From positions 1-13,697 of the forward strand of contig CAZDQV010000055.1 of assembly GCA_964507795.1 (NCBI GenBank): DNA of 13,697 bases, read 5' to 3'. Shown one piece after another: positions 6,758-13,697 of this stretch. Every line of letters starts with the position of its first letter. The stretch's first letter is position 1. Below the pieces are notes generated by a model. The model was not told the DNA's origin. It worked only from the letters and a program-made list of their open reading frames with translations, and made no database searches. The DNA is from UMGS973 sp964507795 (GTDB lineage: Bacteria > Bacillota > Clostridia > Peptostreptococcales > Anaerovoracaceae). A program made the position numbers and the translations under genes.

Positions 6758-7900
6758 ATGATAGTATATTTAGACAACAGCGCTACCACAAAACCGTACA
6801 GAGAAGTGGTAGACAAAGCTGTTTTTTATATGACACAGGAGTATGGTAATCCATCATCCCTGCACAGGCTTGGCCTTGATGCCGAAAAAGCACTCAAAGA
6901 AGCAAGAACAGCAGTTGCAAAATCCCTTGGTGCATCCACTGATGAGATATTTTTCACATCAGGAGGCAGTGAAGCTGACAATATGGCAATCATAAAGGGG
7001 ATAGAATCCAAAAAACGCATAGGAAACAGAATCATAACTACAAAAGTTGAGCATCCTGCCGTGCTTGAGCCGTTTGCATATATGGAAAAGCAGGGCTTTG
7101 AAACAATCTACATTGATGTTGACAGCAATGGATGCATAGATCTTGAACAGCTTGAAAGCGAAATAAATGATCAGACTATCCTCATATCAGTTATGCATGT
7201 CAACAATGAAACAGGCAGCATCAACCCGATAGAAAAAATAGCAAAGCTCAAAAAAAACGCTTTTTTTCATTCTGATGCTGTTCAGTCATATGGTAAACTC
7301 GATATTAACGCAGACAGCATGGAAATTGATATGATCTCTGTGAGCGGCCACAAGATACACGGACCCAAAGGCATTGGTGCAATTTATATTCGCAAAGGCA
7401 CAAATATAAATCCGTATATTATGGGTGGCAGGCAGGAAAAAAACATGAGATCAGGCACCGAAAATGTTCCGGCTATTGCCGGCTTTGGAGTTGCCTCGGA
7501 TATTTCATGCACCAATATGAGAACCAGAACTGATAATATGAAAGCTGTAAGGGCACATCTGCTTGAGGGCATCAAAAATAATATTTCTGACATTAAAATA
7601 AACAGCCCTGAAGACGGAACGCCATCAATTCTCAATGTCTCTTTTCTGGGGACCAGGGGAGAAGTGATTCTTCATATGCTCGAAGACTCCGGTATATATG
7701 TATCGACAGGCTCGGCCTGTTCATCAAACAAAAAAGGTCAGAGCCATGTACTTAAAGCGATGGGTCTTACAGACAGAGAAATTGAAGGAGCATTGAGATT
7801 CAGTTTCAGTGAATTCAATACTATAGAGGAGATGGATTATGTCCTCGAAAATCTTACGGCTGCAGTTAAGCGGTTCCGCAAACTGGGAACTTTCAGATAG
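6758..7900 (+). CDS. nifS: NifS/IscS-type cysteine desulfurase
   Basis: A PLP-dependent enzyme that takes sulfur from L-cysteine as an enzyme-bound persulfide, releasing alanine. At 380 residues it has the normal family length. Visible features: the N-terminal YLDNSATTKP, GNPSSLH, SGGSEADN, the EHPAVLE cofactor-stacking His, HVNNETG, SDAVQSYGK, the PLP-binding Lys199 in SGHKIHGPKG, and catalytic Cys321 in STGSACSS on the mobile loop of group I desulfurases. AGAGAGGAAAG precedes the ATG. It lies 15 bases before thiI with no IscU/SufU scaffold nearby, so a dedicated role as ThiI's sulfur donor is likely, as in the Bacillus subtilis NifZ-ThiI pair. General Fe-S or other sulfur roles remain possible. 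Confidence 0.94.
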   Translation: MIVYLDNSATTKPYREVVDKAVFYMTQEYGNPSSLHRLGLDAEKALKEARTAVAKSLGASTDEIFFTSGGSEADNMAIIKGIESKKRIGNRIITTKVEHPAVLEPFAYMEKQGFETIYIDVDSNGCIDLEQLESEINDQTILISVMHVNNETGSINPIEKIAKLKKNAFFHSDAVQSYGKLDINADSMEIDMISVSGHKIHGPKGIGAIYIRKGTNINPYIMGGRQEKNMRSGTENVPAIAGFGVASDISCTNMRTRTDNMKAVRAHLLEGIKNNISDIKINSPEDGTPSILNVSFLGTRGEVILHMLEDSGIYVSTGSACSSNKKGQSHVLKAMGLTDREIEGALRFSFSEFNTIEEMDYVLENLTAAVKRFRKLGTFR

Positions 7901-7915
7901 GAGGCAGAAATTCAG

Positions 7916-9097
7916 ATGAATGAACAGAATATATTTATTGTAAGGTGCGGTGAAGTTGCCCTTAAGGGCATGAACAAACCGTATTTTGAAAAAATGCTTG
8001 TAAACAGAATCAGAAAACTGCTAAAAAAATTTGATAATGTTGAAGCATACAGGCAGGAAGGCCTTATATTCGTCAGATCCGACAAAAAACATGACCCTGA
8101 GAAAATTATAGGGGAGATTTCAAAGGTGTTTGGCGTTGCATCGATAAGCCCGGCACTCGAATGTGAGTCAGAACTCAATTCCATAGGTGATGCCGCAGTT
8201 GCACTCATGATGGATTTGATTGAAAAAAAAGGAATCAAAACCTTCAAGGTCGATGCCAAGAGAGCAGACAAGAACTTTCCAGTGAAGTCACCAGAGATAG
8301 CCAGAATCATAGGTGCAAAAGTGCTTGTGGGATGCAAAGTGCTCAAAGTGGATGTGCATCATCCGGATTGTGTTTTGTTTGTAGACCTTCGCAAAGACAG
8401 ATCTTATGTATTTGAACAAAAAATATCAGGGTTTGGAGGGTTGCCTCTTGGAACAAATGGTAAGGGTATGGTACTTCTTTCAGGCGGCATAGATTCACCT
8501 GTGGCGGCATGGATGATGGCAAAGCGCGGTATGCTTATCGAAGCAGTTCACTTTCATTCATATCCATATACAAGTGAAAGAGCTCAGCAAAAAGTCGAGG
8601 ATCTTGCCCGCATTGTCGCTCAGTATTGCGGCAGATTCAAAATGAATGTAATTAATCTTCTGCCTATACAGGAGCAGATTGTTGCAAACTGTCCTGAAGA
8701 AGAAACAACAATCCTTGTAAGAAGATTCATGATGAGAATTGCCGAAAAAATCGCTCAAAAATCAGACGCTGCAATGCTCATAACCGGTGAGAATCTGGGT
8801 CAGGTTGCAAGCCAGACTGCTGAAGCTCTGGTTGTAACAGATGCTGCGGTTACTATGCCCGTGATGCGGCCGCTCATTGCTCTTGACAAAGTGGATATTA
8901 TACAAAAGGCAAAAGAAATAGGCACATTTGAAACATCTATCATGCCTTATGAAGACTGCTGCACTGTATTTTTGCCAAAGCATCCTGCTACCAAGCCCAA
9001 GCTTGAAAAAATACTTGAATCAGAATCAAAGCTTGATGTTGAGGCTCTCGTTGATGCAGCAATTGAAAAATTAGAGGTTGTTGATATAAAACCCTGA
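7916..9097 (+). CDS. thiI: tRNA 4-thiouridine synthetase ThiI (rhodanese-less form)
   Basis: ThiI activates U8 of tRNA by adenylation and inserts sulfur to form 4-thiouridine; in some bacteria it also supports thiamine thiazole synthesis. The 393-residue protein has the N-terminal ferredoxin-like region, a THUMP RNA-binding domain (about 60-165), and a PP-loop ATPase domain with SGGIDSPVA starting at Ser189. It ends shortly after DCCTVFLPKHPATKPK (Cys348, Cys349). The C-terminal rhodanese domain of Escherichia coli ThiI is absent, as in most Gram-positive ThiI proteins, so the sulfur path must rely on the cysteine residues here and on the adjacent desulfurase. AGGAGG precedes the ATG by 11 bases, slightly long. 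It sits 15 bases after the desulfurase and 15 bases before ygiQ, clearly in the same operon. Confidence 0.95.
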   Translation: MNEQNIFIVRCGEVALKGMNKPYFEKMLVNRIRKLLKKFDNVEAYRQEGLIFVRSDKKHDPEKIIGEISKVFGVASISPALECESELNSIGDAAVALMMDLIEKKGIKTFKVDAKRADKNFPVKSPEIARIIGAKVLVGCKVLKVDVHHPDCVLFVDLRKDRSYVFEQKISGFGGLPLGTNGKGMVLLSGGIDSPVAAWMMAKRGMLIEAVHFHSYPYTSERAQQKVEDLARIVAQYCGRFKMNVINLLPIQEQIVANCPEEETTILVRRFMMRIAEKIAQKSDAAMLITGENLGQVASQTAEALVVTDAAVTMPVMRPLIALDKVDIIQKAKEIGTFETSIMPYEDCCTVFLPKHPATKPKLEKILESESKLDVEALVDAAIEKLEVVDIKP

Positions 9098-9112
9098 CAG
9101 AGAGGATTTTTA

Positions 9113-10906
9113 ATGGCTTTTTTACCTATATCAAAACAGGATATGAAAGACAGAGGCTGGCAACAGGCTGATTTTGTGCTTGTTACAGGTGATGCATATG
9201 TTGATCATCCTTCCTTTGGCACAGCAATAATTTCGAGAGTACTCGAAAGCTGTGGCTACAAGGTTGCAATACTTGCACAGCCTGACTACAAATCGTGTGA
9301 AGATTTCAGGCGTTTTGGCAGGCCGAGACTTGCCTATCTCATAAACAGCGGCAACGTTGATTCCATGGTAAACAACTTCTCTGTATTCAAACACAGAAGA
9401 AAAAAAGACATCTATGCACCTGGCGGCAAAGCAGGTAAAAGACCTGACCGTGCTGTTATAGTATACAGCAACAGAGCAAGAGAAGCCTACAAAGGAGTTC
9501 CAATCATAATCGGAGGACTTGAAGCAAGCCTCAGGAGATTTGCCCATTATGATTACTGGGAGGACAAAGTAAGACGGTCCATACTTATGGACTCAAAAGC
9601 AGACCTCCTTATATACGGTATGGGTGAAAGAGCGATAATAGAAATCGCTGAAGCTTTGGACAGCGGCATAGAAGCAAAAGATATATGCTGGATTAAGGGC
9701 ACCTGCTTCAAAACATCTGCACCTGATGACGATGTGGATATGATTCCTGCTTATGAAGAAGTAAGAGACGACAAAAAAGCATATTGCAAAAGCTTCGCAA
9801 TACAGTACAGAAACAATGATTGCATCAATGGCAAACGTCTTGCACAAAAATATGGCAACACATATGTGGTTCAGAATATGCCGCAAATGCCCCTCGAAAG
9901 GGAGGAGCTTGACCATGTATATGAGCTGCCTTATGAAGGAGAATATCATCCTGTATATGAGAATCAGGGAGGCATACCCGGATTCAATGAAGTAAAATTC
10001 AGCATCGTAAGCTGCAGAGGATGTTTTGGCGGCTGCTCATTCTGTGCATTGACATACCATCAGGGCAGAGAAGTAAGATCAAGAAGTGCGCAGTCCATAG
10101 TAAGTGAAGCTCAAAAGCTTACAGCCAAAAAAGATTTCAAAGGATATATTCACGATGTGGGAGGCCCTACAGCCAACTTCAGACATCCTTCCTGTCACAA
10201 ACAGCTTCAGAGAGGAATGTGCAAAAACAGAGACTGCCTGTATCCAAAGCCATGCAGAGAACTTTATGTGGATCACAGCGAATACCTTGAAGTATTAAGA
10301 CAGATAAGAGCAATTCCCAAGGTCAAAAAAGTATTTATAAGATCCGGAATAAGATATGATTATCTTATGGCGGACAAAGACCAGACTTTTCTTAGGGAGC
10401 TTTGTGCAAATCATATAAGCGGCACATTAAAAGTTGCACCTGAGCACTCATCACAGGAAGTTCTTTCATATATGCACAAACCGCCTATAGAGGTTTTTAC
10501 AGAATTTGCGAATAAATATTTCAAAGAAAACGAGAGAATAGGCAAAAAACAATATCTGATACCGTATCTCATATCATCGCATCCCGGCAGCACACTGAAA
10601 GATGCTGTACAGCTTGCAGAGTTCCTAAGCAGATATGGATTTGTGCCGGATCAGGTACAGGATTTTTATCCTACACCTGCAACACTTGCCACATGCATGT
10701 ATTATACCGAAATGAACCCGTTTACAGGTGAGAAGGTATACGTTGCAAAGAGCATGGAAGAAAAGAAAATGCAAAGAGCATTGATACACTATAACAGACC
10801 AGAAAATTATCAGCTTGTCAAAAAAGCACTCGTTGAAACAGGCAGGGAGGATCTTATAGATGTGCTACTGCCACAAAAAAGCAAAAAAAGGAAAAAACAC
10901 AGATGA
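9113..10906 (+). CDS. ygiQ: YgiQ-family radical SAM protein (UPF0313)
   Basis: A 597-residue member of the YgiQ/UPF0313 radical SAM family; its substrate is not established. The N-terminal third, with FGTAIISRVLESCGYKVAIL and IIIGGLEASLRRFAHYDYW, is the characteristic family domain. The radical SAM core has the [4Fe-4S]-binding CX3CX2C motif Cys304, Cys308, Cys311 in CFGGCSFC. A second Cys cluster (Cys361, Cys370, Cys375, Cys381) typical of this family may bind another metal centre. The C-terminal region contains DFYPTPATLATCMYYT, and the protein ends in a strongly basic tail (KSKKRKKHR). AGAGAGG precedes the ATG by about seven bases. It is 15 bases after thiI, and its stop overlaps the start of the methyltransferase gene (ATGA). 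A link to tRNA sulfur chemistry is possible from the operon but is inference. Confidence 0.93.
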   Translation: MAFLPISKQDMKDRGWQQADFVLVTGDAYVDHPSFGTAIISRVLESCGYKVAILAQPDYKSCEDFRRFGRPRLAYLINSGNVDSMVNNFSVFKHRRKKDIYAPGGKAGKRPDRAVIVYSNRAREAYKGVPIIIGGLEASLRRFAHYDYWEDKVRRSILMDSKADLLIYGMGERAIIEIAEALDSGIEAKDICWIKGTCFKTSAPDDDVDMIPAYEEVRDDKKAYCKSFAIQYRNNDCINGKRLAQKYGNTYVVQNMPQMPLEREELDHVYELPYEGEYHPVYENQGGIPGFNEVKFSIVSCRGCFGGCSFCALTYHQGREVRSRSAQSIVSEAQKLTAKKDFKGYIHDVGGPTANFRHPSCHKQLQRGMCKNRDCLYPKPCRELYVDHSEYLEVLRQIRAIPKVKKVFIRSGIRYDYLMADKDQTFLRELCANHISGTLKVAPEHSSQEVLSYMHKPPIEVFTEFANKYFKENERIGKKQYLIPYLISSHPGSTLKDAVQLAEFLSRYGFVPDQVQDFYPTPATLATCMYYTEMNPFTGEKVYVAKSMEEKKMQRALIHYNRPENYQLVKKALVETGREDLIDVLLPQKSKKRKKHR

Positions 10907-12159
10907 GTTTAATTGCACAAATCCCGGAGATTCTCAAAGAAGCACAGCGGGAATACGAAAACTGCAGACAGAAGGCATTTGAAACGATATGTCAATTCGG
11001 AAACAAAGACAACGGTAATATTATTTGTGACGGTGATAATCTTGAATTTATCAGCCACCTTATAAATACGATGGACATGAAAGGCAAAATCAATCTTATC
11101 TATGTAGATCCGCCTTTTTTCACTAAACTCAAATATGAAGCTGTAGTAAAACTGCCTGCATCAGGTGAGAATATTTCTGTTCCCGCATATACGGACAGGT
11201 GGGAAGAGGGTGAGGCTGAGTATCTGCGAATGCTTTGTTCAAGACTTATAGCCATGAGAGAACTTCTTGCAAAGGATGGCTGTATATGGGTACATCTTGA
11301 TTGGCATATTTCACATTATGTCAAAATTCTGCTTGATGAAATTTTTGGCCATGGCAATTTTGTAAATGAAATCGTGTGGACATACAAATCCGGAGGGAGC
11401 AGCAAAAGGCATTTCGCAAGAAAACATGATACTTTGCTTTTCTATGGCAAAAGCAAAAAATACTATTTCAAGCCACAAAAAGAAAAATCCTACAACAGAG
11501 AACTTAAACCATATCGCTTCAAGGGCGTAGAAGAGTTCTGTGATGATACCGGATGGTATACTCTTGTAAACATGAAGGATGTGTGGAATATAGATATGGT
11601 AGGCAGGACATCCGCAGAACGGACAGGTTATGCTACACAAAAACCTGAGGCTCTTCTTTGCAGGATACTTGAGAGCTGCTCAAGAGAAGGTGATATATGT
11701 GCTGATTTTTTTGCCGGATCAGGGACACTTGCATCGGTAGCTCATAAAATGAACAGGCGCTTTATATTATGTGATGGTGGGAGCCTCGCTGTTTCCATAT
11801 GCACACAAAGACTTGCCGAGAACGGTGCATCTTTTGATGTGATGGCAGCTGATAATGATATATCACAAATTCCAGACACCATAAAGGTTATGTATGACAG
11901 TGAAAACGGAGAAGTTCATATCGATGCACAATCATATATAAACTCACTGGAAAATGGTGAGGAGGCAATAAAAATGTGGAGTATAGACTGGGATTATGAT
12001 GGTGATGTGCATAGAGTCTGTGATGTGAACTTCAGAAACAGGGAAGGAATTTCGGGAGAGTTTACAGGGAAGGCAGGAGAAAAAATAAGCTTGTTTTTTA
12101 CAGGAATAATTGGAGGCAGAAATCAATATGTAATATTGACAAAGCCGTATGAATGTTAG
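10903..12159 (+). CDS. Site-specific DNA methyltransferase (beta-class, N6-A or N4-C)
   Basis: A 418-residue S-adenosylmethionine-dependent DNA methyltransferase. Catalytic motif IV DPPF (69-72) comes first, then a variable target-recognition region, TQKP (245-248), and the SAM-binding motif I FAGSGT (270-275). That order defines the beta class, which includes type III Mod subunits and many solitary adenine or N4-cytosine methylases. The last ~100 residues after the SAM domain form an extra region (with WSIDWDYDGDVH) reminiscent of type III-like methylases. DPPF does not decide between adenine and cytosine. The start overlaps the ygiQ stop as ATGA, so translation is probably coupled; only a weak AAGGAA site precedes it. 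No restriction endonuclease or Res helicase lies in the window; a tRNA gene follows 17 bases after the stop. It could be an epigenetic regulator or a restriction remnant. Confidence 0.9.
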   Translation: MSLIAQIPEILKEAQREYENCRQKAFETICQFGNKDNGNIICDGDNLEFISHLINTMDMKGKINLIYVDPPFFTKLKYEAVVKLPASGENISVPAYTDRWEEGEAEYLRMLCSRLIAMRELLAKDGCIWVHLDWHISHYVKILLDEIFGHGNFVNEIVWTYKSGGSSKRHFARKHDTLLFYGKSKKYYFKPQKEKSYNRELKPYRFKGVEEFCDDTGWYTLVNMKDVWNIDMVGRTSAERTGYATQKPEALLCRILESCSREGDICADFFAGSGTLASVAHKMNRRFILCDGGSLAVSICTQRLAENGASFDVMAADNDISQIPDTIKVMYDSENGEVHIDAQSYINSLENGEEAIKMWSIDWDYDGDVHRVCDVNFRNREGISGEFTGKAGEKISLFFTGIIGGRNQYVILTKPYEC

Positions 12160-12164
12160 ATAAT
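12136..12164 (+). promoter_or_regulatory. Promoter of the tRNA-Gly gene, inside the methyltransferase 3' end
   Basis: Perfect TTGACA (12136-12141), a 17-base spacer, and GATAAT (12159-12164). Transcription would start near 12171, about six bases before the tRNA. The -35 and spacer are within the last codons of the methyltransferase gene and the -10 box starts at the final base of its stop codon. Confidence 0.7.
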
Positions 12165-12176
12165 AGATATGGATAT

Positions 12177-12251
12177 GCGGCATTGGCCTAATGGTAAGGC
12201 ATCTGCTTCCCAAGCAGGGGATTGTCGGTTCGAGTCCGATATGCCGCTCCA
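12177..12251 (+). tRNA. tRNA-Gly(CCC) with encoded CCA
   Basis: A complete cloverleaf. The acceptor stem GCGGCAT pairs with ATGCCGC perfectly. The D-arm has a GCC/GGC stem. The anticodon stem TCTGC/GCAGG (one U-G) carries loop TTCCCAA, anticodon CCC, reading GGG glycine codons. The T-arm GTCGG/CCGAT has loop TTCGAGT. The discriminator T at 12248 is followed by a genomically encoded CCA. It has its own promoter and terminator. tRNA genes are common integration sites, and sequence to the right looks accessory, but no second copy of the tRNA 3' end is present in the window. Confidence 0.97.
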
Positions 12252-12261
12252 TATTAAGACG

Positions 12262-12301
12262 CTTGAAATCATTGTTTTTTGATGGTTTCAGGTTTTTTTT
12301 T
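12262..12301 (+). terminator. Rho-independent terminator of the tRNA-Gly gene
   Basis: An 11-base stem, CTTGAAATCAT (12262-12272) with ATGGTTTCAGG (12282-12292) including G-U pairs, is followed by nine T residues (12293-12301). Confidence 0.85.
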
Positions 12302-12335
12302 ACGAAATTCAATCGTAAATCCAGTTAAGAAAATA

Positions 12336-12377
12336 TTGACAATGTGTGTTGACATAGATTACAAAATAATATAACAT
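12336..12377 (+). promoter_or_regulatory. Candidate promoter region with two TTGACA boxes for the 12422 gene
   Basis: Two perfect TTGACA hexamers (12336-12341 and 12349-12354) lie 13 bases apart. Downstream of the second is TATAAC (12370-12375, 15-base spacing) or TAACAT (12372-12377, 17-base spacing). The leader to the ATG would be about 45 bases. Which pair is used cannot be decided by eye. Confidence 0.5.
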
Positions 12378-12421
12378 ATTATCAGCAAAGCCGTCCGAAC
12401 AAATGTTAGAATGGAGGTAAC

Positions 12422-13459
12422 ATGAGTTCGGACAAAAAATACAAAAAAGGCACTCAGGTGTATGATGCCGTATACTGGCTGCTCAAGCATTACTATGAAA
12501 TCAAATTCTATAATGTCGTGGGGAAAAATGAGGTAGTCAAAGACATTATCGAATCAGAAGAGAGTAGCAGCTATTCTATCAGCGATGTGATTATATTTGC
12601 CGAAAAAGAAGAAAGCTGTATACGTAGACTCAATGAAGTTGTAGAATACACTGAGTCAGAATACTGTACTGATCTTATTAGGATTATGGACAGAGCATAT
12701 AAACTGCTTGTTGAAAAAGGTGGGCACTGTATCATATATTCAGAGATTATTCGCAAGCGCTTTATGGCCAAAAATGTGGATTGCTGCCAACTCGAAGGCA
12801 TGTACAGCGGATATTATCTGCAGCTGGTGCAATCAATAGAAAACTATTGCGAAATGTTTGCCAGAGTAATCAAAAGAAATCGCGGAACGTTTTGGGATGT
12901 TCATACAAACGAAGATATTGTGAGGGAAGTGAACATGATGCAAATGGCATGCAGAGTTCACGAAAAAAAAGGCATTTGCTACAGGGATACTCTAAAGCTC
13001 CTCAAAAACTACAAGGAAATTAAATTCCTGGGAATCCAAAAGCGGATAGGTGATACATCTATAGCTATTGGAGATTCACTGCATAGTGATTCTGATACAA
13101 AAAACGGATTTAATAAAGCACTTGACAAGATAGAGTATGTTGGTATGCCAAGCAATATGAAAAGATGGATGTATTCGTCGATGGTTGATACCACCAATGC
13201 ATATATTTCTTTTATGGAAGATGCATTGAGAAGAATGGGATGGCTTGGCAATAACGGTAGGGATAATCACAGAATGCTTGAAATCTTATTTACAGACCCG
13301 GAATGGACCAATCGGCCAAAGGAAGACAGAATGGAAGAAATGGGGCTTTCTGAAAGGCAGTATTATGCCAAAAGGAGCAATGCCATAGAAATGTTTTCAA
13401 AAATACTGTGGGGGCCATTTGGGCATAGGCATTGTGATTCAGTATTTTACAAAATGTAA
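12422..13459 (+). CDS. Unrecognised protein with ArpU/RinA-like C-terminal helix-turn-helix and internal duplication
   Basis: A 345-residue, mostly helical, soluble protein that I do not recognise as a whole. The C-terminal stretch (about 283-330: MLEILFTDPEW, then EEMGLSERQYYAKRSNAIEMF and an LWG end) resembles the sigma-region-4-like helix-turn-helix of phage late-gene activators of the ArpU/RinA type, so DNA binding is likely. The protein seems to contain two related halves. LLKHYYEIKF (21-30) recurs as LLKNYKEIKF (193-202). Each is followed by a charged linker, a helix, and a helix-turn-helix-like YY...EMF segment (YYLQ...YCEMFARVI near 131-150; YYAKRSNAIEMFSKIL at 314-329). There is no signal peptide or membrane segment. 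GGAGGT lies three bases before the ATG. It stands alone behind a tRNA gene, so a prophage or island regulator is plausible. Confidence 0.7.
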   Translation: MSSDKKYKKGTQVYDAVYWLLKHYYEIKFYNVVGKNEVVKDIIESEESSSYSISDVIIFAEKEESCIRRLNEVVEYTESEYCTDLIRIMDRAYKLLVEKGGHCIIYSEIIRKRFMAKNVDCCQLEGMYSGYYLQLVQSIENYCEMFARVIKRNRGTFWDVHTNEDIVREVNMMQMACRVHEKKGICYRDTLKLLKNYKEIKFLGIQKRIGDTSIAIGDSLHSDSDTKNGFNKALDKIEYVGMPSNMKRWMYSSMVDTTNAYISFMEDALRRMGWLGNNGRDNHRMLEILFTDPEWTNRPKEDRMEEMGLSERQYYAKRSNAIEMFSKILWGPFGHRHCDSVFYKM

Positions 13460-13472
13460 ATATATCGCAAAT

Positions 13473-13527
13473 AAACAGAGAGGTATACAACGTTGAGATT
13501 TCAACATTTATACATCTCTATTTGTTT
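13473..13527. terminator. Long imperfect hairpin between convergent genes
   Basis: Paired blocks TTGA (13493-13496) with TCAA (13501-13504), then GTATA with TATAC, AGAGA with TCTCT, and outer AAACA with TGTTT, around a GATT loop. Short T-rich runs lie on both sides, so it could serve as a bidirectional terminator. It overlaps the last codons of the minus-strand reading frame. Confidence 0.45.
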
Positions 13528-13695
13528 GACTTGGAATGTTGTATTTAGGTGGTGTCTTGAAATTTTTTTACTTTTTTTCTTTCTCCTGCCTGCAGCATTA
13601 AGATCTTTGGGAAGATAATATTTCCGATTAAGTCCCAGATTGAAACATGCCTCCAGCGCGTTTAACGTCTGAGAACCTGTATACTGTGCAGCATA
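13501..13695 (-). CDS. Partial C-terminal end of an unidentified basic protein
   Basis: An open frame enters from the right edge and ends at a TGA (13501-13503 on the minus strand), giving 64 residues without a start in the window. It reads YAAQYTGSQTLNALEACF..., NLGLNRKYYLPKD..., then a lysine/arginine-rich GRRKKKSKK segment and ends QIEMYKC. The first part looks like structured protein and the end like a basic, possibly nucleic-acid-binding tail. This resembles the C-terminus of a transposase or other mobile-element protein, but I cannot match it to a family. Its true extent lies outside the window. Confidence 0.4.
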   Translation of the reverse strand, partial: YAAQYTGSQTLNALEACFNLGLNRKYYLPKDLNAAGRRKKKSKKISRHHLNTTFQVKQIEMYKC

Positions 13696-13697
13696 GC

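Noticed and set aside
11944..12312. Minus-strand open frame across the tRNA gene (contains GLEPTIPCLGSRC)
   Set aside because: This is the familiar false translation of the tRNA complement; it overlaps the methyltransferase and the terminator and has no support as a gene.
1..13697. CRISPR array, restriction-modification pair or toxin-antitoxin pair
   Set aside because: No regularly spaced repeats, no nuclease gene beside the methyltransferase, and no small partner gene beside fic were found.

Overview
The window looks like chromosome from a low-to-mid G+C Gram-positive anaerobe of the class Clostridia. Evidence: RNase Y next to a SEDS cell-wall polymerase, a short ThiI without a rhodanese domain paired with a NifS-type cysteine desulfurase, strong AGGAGG-like ribosome binding sites, and lysine/tyrosine-rich exported proteins of the kind common in gut Clostridia. 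I cannot name the genus; a family XIII (Anaerovoracaceae)-like organism is only a guess.

Left part (1-3215) is accessory. It begins with about 140 bases of foreign-looking, highly self-complementary sequence joined to the C-terminal end of a surface protein (pseudogene, to 435). A complete exported surface protein (695-1750) follows, with its own promoter and terminator. Next is a small zinc-ribbon-like reading frame (1943-2272) that seems broken and overlaps a run of hairpins, then an AT-rich solitary Fic-family gene (2415-3083) whose catalytic histidine is replaced by glutamine.

The core part (3218-12159) is housekeeping. On the minus strand, rodA (SEDS peptidoglycan polymerase) is followed by a HAD phosphatase, with a hairpin between them. 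A divergent intergenic region carries promoters for rodA and for rny. On the plus strand, rny (RNase Y) is followed, after a terminator-like hairpin, by a tight operon: cysteine desulfurase, thiI, ygiQ (radical SAM) and an adenine/cytosine-N DNA methyltransferase whose start overlaps the ygiQ stop. The desulfurase and ThiI together make a tRNA 4-thiouridine (and possibly thiamine) sulfur relay. The methyltransferase has no visible restriction partner.

Right part (12136-13697): a tRNA-Gly(CCC) with its own promoter (inside the end of the methyltransferase gene) and terminator, then an accessory stretch. This contains an unrecognised 345-residue protein that appears to be an internal duplication ending in a phage ArpU/RinA-like helix-turn-helix, then a hairpin between convergent genes, and the C-terminal end of an unidentified basic protein running off the window on the minus strand. 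The accessory candidates most worth following are the duplicated HTH protein, the glutamine-Fic protein, the hairpin-rich 2149-2277 segment, and the solitary methyltransferase coupled to ygiQ.
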